Source: Oxyruncus cristatus
Taxonomy: Eukaryota > Chordata > Aves > Passeriformes > Cotingidae
Assembly: GCA_013399855.1 (NCBI GenBank)
Contig: VXAY01004098.1
Span: 44,774 to 108,773, forward strand
Direction of reading: 5' to 3'
DNA: 64,000 nt
Each line of letters opens with the position of its first letter. Position 1 is the stretch's first letter. The position numbers and the translations under genes were made by a program. Below the pieces are notes generated by a model. It saw only the letters and a program-made list of their open reading frames with translations, was not told where the DNA came from and searched no databases. Shown in pieces: positions 11,631 to 24,500 of the stretch.

Positions 11631-14600
11631 GTTTTCATTAAACAATTTACCCATTTAGTATTGAATATATGTCCTCTAATCTGGGAATAAATATTCACCG
11701 TCTCTCAGTTTTGGCTTCCCTTCCAGAGGGTCATGTTTATTCAACTTCTGAGCTAAGAAAAATGTTTGCTATCATACAATTAATATGAACAAACTCTGGC
11801 TTAACTCAAGCACTTAATAAAACTAGGACTCGAGCATCTGTGAAACTCTGGTAATGGGCATCATGTCAAGTTAGGATCCTTTAGACTAGCTATTCTTGGA
11901 GACTTCTGTTGTGGCTGCAACTCTTAAAGCATTTTAAAATACACACCAACATACTAACCACAGGCCAAAAACTCTAGTGGAAGTGCATCAGTGTACGCTT
12001 GCATAAATTTCCCTAAATTTTCCAAGGAGAAGTTAGAGAAAAACTTCAGAAACTCAGAGGTCATATAATAATTATAGCATGGCAGTACTCACACCTGTCT
12101 GAAGGTGAATAAGAAATAATGAAGCAAGACTAAGAAAGGCATTATTTAGCCTTGAAAAGCTGTTATCGTTTCTAAGGTTAGAAGGTGACCTCTGGTACCT
12201 ATATTGCAGTAGAAGAATCAAGGGTGAAACAAAATACATTACCCAACAAAAAGTAGGTAAAAATCACCTTCATTGAAAAGTTATGAACTTAAAATTTTAA
12301 GGAGAGCGGGTGGCTTGGCCATTGCAAACTTCAAAAGTATATCAGGAAAAACTTGAAATTGGCACCATTTGCCCCTGAAATTTCAGACCTTCTTTTTTAA
12401 TTATTTTCACAGCAAAATCACTGCAATTTGAGAGGCTGGTATCTTGCATGAATTGTATGTAATAGACCATGAAAGACAGAGTGTTTGATAAAATTAAAAA
12501 AAAAAAAAAAAATCCAGTACCTTGCATAGACTAATGCGTGCATGGAATGAACTCTCCCAGACATGACATGTTGGTGGTGACAAAACTCCATTGCAAAGGT
12601 CATTGAAAAATGTAATTTCATTTAATTTATCATCAAAATCTTCACCATATCAATGACAGAAAACAGTGCGACTAGAAGCCCCTTTTGGAATCCCCTTTCT
12701 GAGACACGCACATGACTTTTTAATAGGGCACTAATTGATACACTTTCCTGATAGACAGGAGTGTCTAACTCTCAAAATTAAAGCTCACTGTACATCAGTG
12801 AAATTTAGGCTACCAACTAATTTTAGGAAAATTCCAAAAAGTTGAAATGATGATCGTAAAGACTTGTGCTCTTAAATCCTTTGGATGCTTTTGAAAATCC
12901 TTGCCTAATTTTCATTCCTGCAGTGTCGCAGTGACATCCAGTGGTCAGTAAGATTACTCTTAAACAGGGCTCCGACCCTACCAAAATTCAAGGGCATCCT
13001 TACCTGTGTATACTGTAAGCTGATTCATGTGCTTTGTGCATGTAAGTTTTCACAGAACTAGTGCTTAATTAAGCACTGACTCAGCATTTGAAAAAATCAG
13101 AAGACTGTCAGAGGCAAAAGGAAGGTTGCCCATATTTTGTTATTATGGATCACTCTCCTTCCATAATTCCATCTTTCCAGGATTCCTGTTTTGGCTGCAA
13201 AATATTTAAGGTTGCTCCCAAATTTACATCCTCCATAAATGCTAATAAAAATAGTGATTAATCTAATTTTTGTACTGTAGTAGCAGCCTGGAGGTCTACC
13301 CTAATAGATTTAGACCAAGACAAGGACTTAGGTCCTGAAGTTCTGCACCAAACACATGACAAAAAAAAAAAAAACACCAAATCACATGTAAGCCACGCCA
13401 GCAAATATCGGGTCAACTACAAGACTGGGAGTCATTGTAATAGACACACACAAGTTCCATCATTGTTGCAAAATTGTGAGGCTAAGGGCAGAAACTCGTA
13501 ACTTTGTTCAGAAAGAGAGGAACAAAAGCACTAAGGAGAGAGAGACTGTGGTGCAGCAGCAAAGTAATCAGTAACCAGTCACTGGCAGAGAGGGCAGAGA
13601 GCGGATCAAAAGACTTTGGCACTGGTACACAAAACATCTTAAAAATGCCAAGGGTCAGTCTTATTGGCAGGACTGAAATGTGAGAAGCTGATGGTTAGAG
13701 GGAGAGTCCCCAGAATCTATGGAAATAATAGGAAGAGGCAGCTGGAGGCTCAGGGTCACCAAGCAGAGGGCAAGGACTGAGGAAGAGGACTTGAGTAAGG
13801 AGTAGCTGACTGTGCCACCGAGGGAAAAAGAGCTGGGCTGTGGCAGTACTGCCAGGACAGAGAAGGAAGGGGTCAGGAGAGAGAACAAAGAGTCAATACT
13901 GCCAGTATAATTAACAAGAATGTATCAACTCAAAGCAAAACAACAACAATCACTCAGCAAAAAGGTAGTTCTAGCATATTTCAAGGCTTGGAAATTAATT
14001 CCAAATTGCTTGATGCTGCAATATCACTGAGGAAATAATTATTTTCTACTCTAATCACAATTAGCTTTGCAAGAGATTAATAAAAAAACCAACATGCCTT
14101 TCCCTCCTCTTCCTTCACAGGAATTTCTTGCTCCTAGACAGACATATTGGAATATCAGGGAGAAGTAAAGGTTACAGAGGAGAAAGACTGTGTGGTGGGT
14201 CATGTACCAGTTTCTTTCTAGATTCCTACAGATTTCATCAAGAGATCTTCTCATCCATTTTCAAGGCTGCACAGAAAATTAGTGTCAGAGCCAGCACCAA
14301 GTGCAGAAAGCCTGGTGTTAAAGCTCCTACTCTGAACTAATAGATTAAAAACTCCTTTTGGGAAGTGTGGTCGGTTTGGGGGATATAATGAGCTCTTACT
14401 GCAGTTCCTGGAAGGAATATTTCTGTGAGCAACACTATTTTCAGCCCCTGTACATTATAGAATTATTGCTTTATTCTTCATTCAGTAAATTCTTGCTACC
14501 AACTTCCTCTTCCTGCCCATTTCACTCACTGCCATGATGACATGCAAGGTCATTATGTGGGTAACTGTTTATGCTGTAGGAGTTCCCCTCTAGCACTGTC

Positions 14601-14998
14601 TCCTGTGCTGTGTCTTGATAAAGCATTTCCTCAGGAAATCACTAATTCTTATCACTCTGGATCCCAATGAAAGAGGTTTGTATTTGTTGGGCTGAAGAAA
14701 CGTAGAGGTTAAACTATGTTATGGAATTTGTAAAAACCTTCAACAGCATATATCTCTGATGAAACATACGAATAATTGCCTCGCTGCAGTCTCTGGAATT
14801 GCAAAGAAGAAGGAGGTATTTTCTTAAGAGGAAGGGAAGCACTGCTTGTGCACAGAGGATTGCCCAAAAAGAGGTAACAGTCAGGCTAAATGACTTGCTG
14901 CCATCTATTGACCATGCACCGTACAGTGTCCAAGATTTTCAGTAAGATGACAAAAAGACGGTAAGATCTTGTAGGACAATCATTACAGGGAAACCTAC
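11631..14998. other. Unique non-coding stretch with A runs
   Basis: Homopolymer A runs occur at 12496-12512 and 13361-13374, and a purine-rich G/A segment spans roughly 13500-13880. No repeat family, RNA gene or convincing coding frame is visible. Confidence 0.5.
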
Positions 14999-15109
14999 CT
15001 CTGTGTGATGAAGTCAAAGTCATTTGTATATGACCTATTCCTGTCTTAGCACGTTCCTGAATTTCACTAAAAGCTAGTCCAGCTGTTTGCACGTTGCTTC
15101 TCTCAACAT
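14999..15109 (-). CDS. Candidate small exon, unknown protein (weak)
   Basis: On the minus strand the acceptor ctgctgttttaaatctcag precedes 111 open bases, and the stretch ends at CACAGAG before a good donor GTAGGT. The frame is phase 1 in and phase 1 out and includes FSEIQERAKTGIGHIQ. Both splice signals are good, but the length is within what chance can give. The phase does not connect directly to the candidate at 16496-16678 (which exits in phase 0) or to the one at 11069-11138 (which enters in phase 0). I do not recognise the protein. Confidence 0.15.
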
Positions 15110-16495
15110 CTGAGATTTAAAACAGCAGTTTCTCCTCCATGTCAGAGTATGCAAGAGGCGAAGCAGTCTGCTTTCAAGGACATCACACTGATGCCAGTTG
15201 AGCTTGATAAATGACTTTGTATAGATTTGTTGCTCATGCCAAATCCTGTCCCCTTCTCTAAAACAAAATGAAGTAAACTAGCATCATAGCTTCCTACGCA
15301 GAATTATTGCCACATCTCCAAATGAACCCCTTTTTTATGTGTTTATTTACCAAGGCGTTAAAATAGCAAATCACTTCTTTATGGCAAAATTTTATCCTTG
15401 GAATAACAGGTTAAAGCATAATTTCTGATAGAGCAATAGCTCCTCTACATGATAGCAAGCACTTGCAGCAAGAAACAGAAGCCCACTCATTCTGGAGGTT
15501 TCTATTAGACAGACAGGCACTGCTGTAAGCAATTGATTCATTTTTTGCATCATTGAGGTACTCCATTTAAACAATGTTTTGTTGCCCTTGTTGTACAAAA
15601 AGTAATAGAATAAAAGATAACTATTTCCTTTAAGATTCAAGAAAACATATTTCTCAGGATCCAATTATGCATCAGTCAAGCTGTGTCTTATAAAGAGCAA
15701 GTTAAGACCACCAGCAAGTTGAGGAAATCATTTGTTTCCAACAAACATTTCTTCAGACAACTGTCAGCTCCAGCAAGGGTGCTCACCAGCCCTCCTGATT
15801 CATCTCACCTCAGCTCTGCATCTAGAGGTGAACAGTGGAACAAAGGACCAAGCGACACTGATTTGATATCAACGGTTGAAAAACAAAGTAGTTATGATTG
15901 TTTTCTTCAACAGTTACATCAGAGATAAGGCTTCCTGGACCACATCGTGACCTCAGTGACACTCATCTTCATCCAAAGGAATATCAAAGCCTTTATCGCA
16001 ACACAAACAGAATTTGTCCATTTAAGTAAAACTTCTGAATTTGTGCACTACCAAAGTCAGTAGAGGCATGAAAATCTGGCTCAGAGCTCTCCAATCCAGG
16101 CTCTTATTTCACCAACTATAGTGATACAAGAGGCAAATACACTGAATTTTCTACAGTGGAAAGTCTCCACAGGAAAATAACAGTGACGTGTAGTACAAAG
16201 GATAATTCAACCTCTGAAAACTATTTCCATTGACCAGAATAGATGCATATTGCTGGATCAATTGTTCTGGAAACAAGGGTTTATTACTATACATCCCTGA
16301 ATTTTAGCAAATATTGCTATCCTGTCCTTCACATATGAATTCTTGTATGAAGCAGTATGAATGTGTGAAACATGAGGGACTTCAACATTTGGCACTGAGT
16401 GCTACAGATCCTAAGCACCAAGTCCATGAATCACTCTCCCTGCTGCACTTACAATGCAGTTAAGGAAAGCAGAAACCCTCTTTCTCCCCTCCCAC
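15110..16495. other. Unique non-coding stretch, nothing recognised
   Basis: No repeats are recognised. An open frame on the minus strand at 15392-15664 is hydrophobic and lacks matching splice signals. Confidence 0.5.
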
Positions 16496-16678
16496 CTTTA
16501 AGTTCATGCAGAACACTTTAGGGGGCACGGAGTGATCAAAAACCTTTCTCTTGTCACAATTGTCTTGTTTTCTATCCTTCATCCTGTTCCATAAACTAAT
16601 CACTCCATACATTAGTGCCTCACAATGTTTTTGAGTAGATCTGGCCTCTTCCCTCATCAGCTGCAAGCACTGACTTTC
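16496..16678 (-). CDS. Candidate internal exon, unknown charged protein
   Basis: This is the best exon-like segment in the window. On the minus strand the acceptor tttctattttcattcaccag is followed by 183 open bases ending in TTAAAG before the donor GTGGGA. The frame runs exactly from the acceptor (phase 0) to the donor (phase 0) and gives 61 codons. The peptide is charged, with E/K/R-rich helix-like text such as LMREEARSTQKHCEALMYG and ISLWNRMKDRKQDNCDKRK, then a Pro-containing end. This would suit part of an intracellular, possibly coiled-coil protein. I cannot name the family. The donor is only moderate, and compatible neighbouring exons are not evident in the window. A chance pseudo-exon remains possible. 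Confidence 0.28.
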
Positions 16679-18097
16679 CTGGTGAATGAAAATAGAAACA
16701 TTCCTCTTTGTAGATGGAAGATAAAGTTTCCATATTTATAGCACTCCAGCAATTCCCCTGATTTTAGCAGACAATCAAATAAGGAATAGAAACCAGTTTC
16801 CATCTTCCAAAAACAGATGGTCAAAGATGAGCCTCCAGAGATGGAGAGATGCTATGATAGCTAAATATGGATCTGTTTAAAAGCCTCCAAGGGTCACAGC
16901 AAGCAGCAACTATAAAAAACAGTCATCTGCCACTAAAACAAATTTGGCAGCACGTTCTCACTGCTTCCTAAAGCCAGCATTATGGGTCAGTTCTTGGGAG
17001 GCACAGTTGGAAAAGAATTACTCCTTCTCAGCTGTCTGCCAGTCCTAGAAGGCATGTACTTTTCCTCTCAGCCACCTGAGCAGCCTCAAAAGAGCAAACT
17101 GGGCAGAGAAATCTCTCAAAGTCTGGGATTCAGTCCTATAAATTTTTATTTCTACCCAATAAACTGAACTATAACCAATAAGCAGCACGTATTTATGGGC
17201 CACCAGTAAAAGATAGCAAAACAGTAAATAAAATTACCTGCTTTGATATATCAGCAGCTTCACCTTCATAGTCAGAAATCTCTCAGTGTTTATGCTATAC
17301 ACATTTAAGACGACTTTTTTTTTACCTGGGAAGACACAGTGCACCCCAGTGTATTCAGAACCATCATCAGCTCGGTCTCAGCTAGCAAAATAACATTATC
17401 ATTGTATGACCCATGAAAAGTGCTATTTCCTTTCATTTGCTCTCTTCAGAACTCATAGGCACTCTGGAGGTTTCTCTGCCGTAACAAAAAGTGAATCCTG
17501 CATTGCCATAGCATCTGAGAGCAGCACCCCCTTCCATGGCACCTTTATAGGAAACCAGCCTATGTTATATGAATGATCAAAGAGGTGCTATACAGAATAT
17601 ACAGCAAAGCAGTTCAGTTCATGCTTGAGAACAAGCTTAGTTTCTAAGTGACTGGGCTTAAAAACATCAACACTCGAATACCATATACATTTACTTTGCT
17701 TGGATAACGCTAAGCAGCACAGCTGTCAAAAATGGTTATAATTCAAAGTGAGCATTCAGAATATAATGTTCTATATTGGTACCATTGCTGAGGATAACTT
17801 TTAGGTGATAATTATAGTGCTGATCATCTGAGATGAAACCGTATCATAAAAACTACTCAAAACCCAAAAAATTAATGCATAAAAAAATCCTTTATAAAAC
17901 TGTCATAAAGAAAATACAAATATAAACATGAACTCTTTACTTAGAACCAAGAAATCTAGCCTAGAAAATGTCAAAAAAAAACCCCAAACTCAGAAATTAA
18001 TTGCTATTTAGGATAATATTTTTAAATAATTTCTGAATTAATTCAATTAAATTCTGCGTATCAAGAAAAAAAAAAAAAGGTTGGGAGGGAATACTAA
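16679..18097. other. Unique non-coding stretch, nothing recognised
   Basis: AT-rich, with an A run at about 18066-18078 just before the CR1 copy. No repeat family or coding frame is convincing. Confidence 0.5.
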
Positions 18098-18420
18098 CAT
18101 AGAATCATTAAATCATAGAAACAGTTTGCTTGGAAAACCTCTAAGATCATTGAGGCCAGCTGATAACTCAGCACTACCAAGTCCACCACTAAACCATGTC
18201 CCCAAGTGCCACTTCTATATGTCCCCAAATGCCATTTTTAAAGACCTCCAGGAATGATGATTCCACTACTTCCCTGAGCAGCCTGTTTCAATGCTTGACA
18301 ATCCTTTTGGTGAAGTAATTTTTCTTAATACCTGAACTAAACCTTTCCTGGTGCAACTTGAAGCCATTTCCTCTCATCCTGTCACTTGTCACTTGGGAGA
18401 AGAGACTGAAATACTCCCTT
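18098..18420 (-). mobile_element. CR1 LINE 3' end, minus strand
   Basis: The copy starts with the reversed tail (catagaatcattaaatcatag) and runs into the 3' untranslated region, with 'cctccaggaatgatgattcc', 'cttccctgagcagcctgttt', 'ttggtgaagtaatttttctt' and 'gccatttcctctcatcctgt'. The match fades near 18420, after 'tgggagaagagactgaaata'. An open frame across 18288-18533 is only the antisense reading of this copy. Confidence 0.92.
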
Positions 18421-20937
18421 CTTAAACTTTCATTCAATGAGAGGTGAAAATTTGATTTATAAAGTTTAATATTTGGCAGTCCACCTCCAAAACGTAAAAT
18501 ATTGGCTATGTCAGAAAGTTGTTCTGGAAACATTTGTCCCAGTAGCTAATATACTGATCAATGTCTCTTATCCTGGACTATCAGGAGATGGAAATGACCA
18601 TCCCTCATTTTAAAAGGTAGTCAGGTCGTAGCCAGCAAATACAGACAGACATAATAAGTGAGCCCTAGGAAAGACTATGGGCCCTAGACTAGATGCCACT
18701 AGAGTGGATGAAACTTCAATGCACAGCTAAACCGGGGGAATTTGTTAGTCCTACTTAATATGAACAATGGCCAAAGAATCTGAGCCTTAATGAAAGCCAG
18801 CAATGGGCGAAGGGGCATAATCCAGGAAGGAGCAGTTATTAACTATTGGAATCCCCTGCTTACTTGGTAAATAGCACAGACACAGCTGTAATGAAAGCTT
18901 TTTACCGGGCAACAAACAGTGACTTCTTACAGTGGAGCCTCAAGGTGTTCATAACTTTATTCCAGTGTGTAGATTTGTTTGGATTTATCTCATATGTAAA
19001 TTCCTAACGTAAAGAAGAGAAAGATATAAATCCTCATTTTGACCAGCAGGTGATTCTTCCTAAAGAAACAGCTCTCCCTGCTGGTTAATCAAGTGATTTA
19101 TTATGGCATTGAGTTTGACTGACTTTATTATTTCTGATGGAAGATTTTATTTATTTCAAAGCTAATGTGTGAGAGTTAAATCAAATTTCTCCAACTCCAG
19201 TGACAAAAAAATAAGTTACAGTTGGTTTATTTAAGAAATACATTTAAAACAAAACAAAACCAAACCAAAAAAAAGCATGAAGCACCAAAGTATAAATCAC
19301 GAACAGAATTTATGGCACAGATGTTCTTGCAAAGGAAAACGAAAAAACACTTGTCTCCAGTAGCTAATACAGAGTAAGTGCTATTCAAAGAGCAGTTACC
19401 GCTTTTCTACTAGTACTAGAGCACCTCCATGCGCAGCCTGAACCTATATTCTACTGTAAGTGCCTCCATGAATAAAACCCCTTTGTCCATTGAGTTGAAC
19501 AGCAGGAGATACCAGTTCTGAACATGCAGACAGCTTATCTGTTTGACAACAGTTTACAGTGTGTAGCGAACACAGATTATTCCTTGGGTACTTACTGTCA
19601 TAAGAGTTACTGCAAAGGCAAATTATTTGGTAACCCTGCACATAGAATTATAGCATCATTTCAGAAGTAATCTCATTACAAAAGAAGTGCTTTCTTGATC
19701 ATAATCCTTTATTTGCAGATACTCCTGACACTTTGTTGGGAGGGGTGTAGATTGAAAGTTAGTATTCTTCAGACATCAATGGCAAACTATTTTTTATAGG
19801 TAACAAAGTGATTTTTGAGATACATGAACATATGAAAATATATTTGTCGATATTTTAGAAATACCACGTTTTGTGACCTTGGCACTTGAGTAGACAAAAA
19901 CAGGCTTGAAAGTTCCAGGTCTTGTTCTTGGATCAGTCATAATGGGATTTTAATTCTCTTCCAAAGGTGGCAACTAAGAACTGTTTTGGTTTTCAGCAAA
20001 CATGAGATGCAGAAACCTGACTGGGGTGGGGGGAATAGGGGGAAAGGTTGGTCTAGTTTACCCTGGTGACAGTCTCCAGGCAGAAATGAGTTAGGTGCAA
20101 GACTAAGAGGAAAACAAATGATATCTGTATCCAATGTGTTTGGAACACCAACATCACACCTGAAAACAGAACTCAGAATTGGCCAGAAATTCAATACTAT
20201 TGAAGACTGGTTTCTCAGTTACATGCCAGGCACTGTTTTCATTTGACATGGCATCATTTAGACTTGAAACACTGTGTACATTTAAACAGATAGATACAAA
20301 TGAAACACTTACTTAAATCTCATTCATCTTTGCCGTACTTCCTGTCACCAGGGCATAAAATAGGGCAGGTAGATGGGACAGCAGCAAAGATGAAACATAG
20401 CTCATTGCCTGCCTTTAACAGACTGCTGGATTTGACAGCGGCAGACCACTTAAAAATCAGCACATAAACTATTAGATTAGGATCATTGCTGAAAATTAAC
20501 TTAAGGTAATTAGGATCATTGTCAAAAAAAAATTTGAAAAGCATCCACAGCTTTGACCAAAAGGACAGGATTTATTTACCATTACTGATAAGAAACTGCT
20601 CTTACTGGTTGGGTCAGTGTGAAAGCAACCTGAGACACAAAGCTCAAAAAGTGAGGATAAAAAGCATTCTTTGTAGTCCCAGAAAAGGTACCTGTAGATG
20701 AGTGTGTGTGTGCGCGCACAGAGGTGTTTCGAGGCTGAGAGAAATACATTCCTAATATATGTTTCCAAGTTAGTTCAGTCCTAGTTTATGGTATGCTATT
20801 TTCTCTTTAACAGTAACTTTGCCAAAGGATGTTAGTCTCTCCTAGGTGGCTTTTCACCCTAGAGACCCCTTCTTGTGTCTTAGTATTCATGTAATATTAT
20901 TTTTGCGCAAAATCTCCCAGGAATTCTAGAATGCTCG
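18421..20937. other. Unique non-coding stretch, A/C-rich patch at 19245
   Basis: An A-rich AAAAC-type low-complexity patch spans 19245-19274. Strong-looking splice signals on the minus strand enclose 20313-20341, but all three frames contain stops. A short GT/GC alternation lies at about 20701-20718. Nothing else is recognised. Confidence 0.5.
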
Positions 20938-21527
20938 CTGGTTGAGGAAGGTGACTGCCCCCTCTCTATTCTGTGCTGCTGCAACCTTACGTTGAGTACT
21001 GTGTGCAGTTTTGGGCACTACGATATAAGAAGGATATAAAGCTATTAGAGAGTGTCCAAAGGAGGACTACAAAGATGTTGAAGGGTCTAGAGGGGAAACG
21101 CTATGAGGAGCAGCTGAGGTCACTTCATATGTTCAGCCTGGAGGAGACTGAGGGGAGACCTCATTGCAGTTACAACTTCTTCATGAGGGGAAGCAGGACA
21201 GCCGCTGATCTCTTCTCTGTGGTGATCAGTGACAGGACCTGAGGAAATTCCATGAAGATGTGTCAGGGGAGGTTTAGGTTGGATATTAGTAAAACGTTCT
21301 TCACCCAGAGGGTGGTTGGGCACTGGCACAGGCCCCCCAGGGAACTAGTCACAGCACCAGGCCTGACGGAGTTCAGTAAGCATTTGGACAACACTCTCAG
21401 GCACATGGTGTTACTCTTGGGGTTGTGATGTGCAGGGTCAGAAGCTGGACTTTGATGATCCTTGTGCGTCCCATCAAACTCAGGAGATTCTATGACGCTA
21501 TGATTCTATTCTATAACTCTATGAACA
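20938..21527 (+). mobile_element. CR1 LINE, 3' part with RT carboxy end
   Basis: Open sequence at 20973-21242 encodes a decayed carboxy-terminal piece of the CR1 reverse transcriptase (VEYCVQFWALRYKKDIKLL, then ESVQRRTTKMLKGLEGKRYE). The 3' untranslated region follows ('caggggaggtttaggttgga', 'cacccagagggtggttgggc'), then a tail of TTCTATGA-like units at about 21487-21527. The element is truncated at its 5' end and inactive. Confidence 0.95.
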
Positions 21528-24500
21528 TTAACCCAAACACAGACAGGAGGGAGAGCTGTTCATGTTGCACCAAAGAGTGCCAAACATTTCCTTTCTTCAG
21601 CAGGTTTTCAGACCAATTTCTTCCTTGTCTTGCAACTTGAATAGACTGCAGTCTATCCATCTACCTGTCAACCATATCCAGACTTTCAGCTCATGCAGTA
21701 TCATGCGTATATTTCTTAAAAGCACATAGTTTACTCTTAGAAAGGTTTCTCAAAAATAATAAAAATATTTTTGTTTTATTAAAATGCCACCAGATGACAA
21801 CAGCATGCATTTATCTTTCTTTTTTAATCAGCTTTTTCAGCAGACAGATCCCCTAAAGCATGACAGCATGCAGTGCCTGTTGCAAAGTTGAACACCAAAA
21901 GCTGAAACAGCATCACATTCTCTCCCTCTTGTTCGTGCAAGAGATATTCTTGTTTCCTCAGCCCTTTTGTAGCTTAGAAGAGATATTGAGAAGTCAATAA
22001 TCAAGAGGATGCCTGAACTGAAATGTAGAGTTATTGAGACTCCTGCTTTGGAAGCAGCTTCATCATAGATGTAAGAGAGAAATCTGGCAAATCCTGAGCA
22101 CTTTTACAGTATATTTAGCAAGTTACTGAATGTTCTTCTCAATAGAGACCATTCCCAACTGAAGAGCCCATGATCAGTGGCTTCCCCACTGTCAAAATTG
22201 TCTAATTACATCCACCTAGAGTGCACCCTCCAGATCTCCAGACAGGTTACTTTTTGCAAGATAATCTGTCAAAGAATGGGAAATAAACAGAGTGAAAGCA
22301 CAGATCCAGCCTACACATCACAGGTGTCAGCAGCAGCAGCCAAAATTTTTTATTCTTGTAATTTTGTATAAAAATAGAGACAATGTTTTCAGTCACATGT
22401 TTGGGTTCCTGGTCCTAGGCTGATTTTGAATCCAACAAGTGCTTCCAATTACAACAGATTTCATGACATGAAGTTTTAGATTGGTTGCACAAAACAAACA
22501 AAAGCCAGAAGTCTGGGACTGGAGGAGTGTGATTTTTCAAGGCTTTTGAGCAAAAAAAAAAAAAATGTTGCTATAATTTTGACAACATAATTTAGCAGCT
22601 TTTATATAGAGCAATCTACACCTCCGCCCCTCTCCACCTCACCTCCCCCTCTGGTATTGTCTTGCCTGTCAATTATTGGAAGAAGAGCCTGTTCTTTAAA
22701 AGGCTTTTAAATTATTAGAAATTATTTGGAATATATTCTAAAAGCTCTTGAAAGAAAGAACACTACCCCTACATACACACAGAGCAGGAAGTATTTATTT
22801 GAATTGTCAACTTAAATGTGCAGGAAAAATGTGAGAGTTTCTCTGGCTAACAACATCAAGGATCATTAGCTCTGCTGACCTTGCATTGGAGTTGTGGGAA
22901 TATTATAAGGTAAACCTAATACTCCAAATGCCTCTAATGCATTGCTGTGCCCATTTCACTCAGTACCTACAATACTGTGAGGAATTTAAAGAAAGACTGA
23001 GGGGATTTGGGGCCATGACAATACAGTGAACAGTGTTGCTGTTAATATATGCGCACCAGCAAGCAAAGCAAGGCAGCTGCACCATTTCACCAAGTAAGCA
23101 ACTTTGTTGTTAATGTAGGGTTTGTTTGCTCTGATATATAACAGACACATTTGAGTTCCTTCAAACCATCATTCTGACTGGCATTGAAAGATATTGTATT
23201 ATAAATTTTACATTATAATAGTGTTTACTGGCAGAATAAATTGCATACCTGTATTGAAGTGATGGAAAAAAGACATCACTCATTATCACATTCAGCAGCA
23301 TGCTGAATACAGCAGTGAACAGTGATAATCGTGCCAGCTAAAGCAATTTTACCTATGAAAAGTTGTTCAGATGTAAGAGTGAGAGACTGCTAAAGTCTTA
23401 TATGAGGCACAGCTATTTCCTAGTTGTTTCTGAGAAGAACCTCGCAATTCATTGATAACTCACAAGTTTCCTAAATGCCATATATGTTAAAGCTATAAAA
23501 ATTATTTCTCAATTTTCTTCATAGTCCTCTTTTACCTCCATAATACGTATCTTTCTCATCGCCAGCTGCTGTTATTCCACATTTTGAGTGGCCTCACACA
23601 AATTAGAAATAAGAATTTGGTTCGAATGTTGTTTTACAATTCACTCCCAGTCCTTCTATCTGTCCTGTAATGGTTTCTGAGACATTACTCTTCTTCAGAC
23701 AGATCCACGTATCACCTAAACAATTTTCATTTCCAAATTTAGCCTTCAGTTGAGCCAGGGAGGTGAGGAGCTGATTCACTTGTCTTCTTTTAAATCTTGT
23801 TTTTTCCATTGTTAGTGTCCCTGGATGAGTTTCATCTTCCTACCCCTGCTTACCAGTAGATATTTAGGGTGGTCTTCACTGCCAGATAGGAGACCTTATT
23901 TTAGGCACCAACATGTAGGAGGCTATAGGTTGGTGAGGTGTCCGATCTCTCAATACAGTTCATGCAGATGCAGTCAATGGAGCCTAGATGCAATTAAGCC
24001 AAAGCAGACATGTTAGCATTTGCTGCCTGGCCTCCAGCTGCTGAAGGAAATATGTTTTTCTAGGGCCTCTGTCATATACATCAAACTCATGCAGAGGTCT
24101 TCAACAACATAAAATGCTGGAAGAGTCCTTAAGGCATATGTTTATGCAACTGAATTAGGCCTTAGACCTCCAGTATCCATTGCAGAAGCCAAGGCACCTC
24201 ACTCACTACTAGACACCCACAGGCATATGAGTCTCCTGCTGGAAGTCGGGTGAGATGAACCTCATTCATAGCCCTCAGTTTCACTATCTAGCTACATCTT
24301 TGAAGTTCAGTACAATTACACAGCACTCCTCCTCCAAAGCTTTTAGGAACCAGTTCCCACTGTTAGTTGGACTTCATGTCTTTGAGGATCTGGTCCACAA
24401 AAGCTCTGCTATCCTTGCAACTAGATTTAGTTAGAAAAGAGTAGGAGAGCAAACACAGCTGATCAAGTAATCTCTATTTAGCAAACTACTGAGTGTCTGT

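Noticed and set aside
20313..20341. Minus-strand segment with an excellent acceptor and a GTAAGT donor
   Set aside because: Only 29 bases, and all three frames contain a stop, so it cannot be a coding exon.
23617..23632. GGTTCGAAT resembling a tRNA or SINE B box
   Set aside because: No A box, cloverleaf or poly-T terminator at the expected distance on either side.
23603..23809. Protein-like 68-codon minus-strand frame starting at ATG
   Set aside because: The peptide is charged and plausible, but the upstream acceptor is poor, no promoter or polyadenylation context is seen, and no family is recognised.
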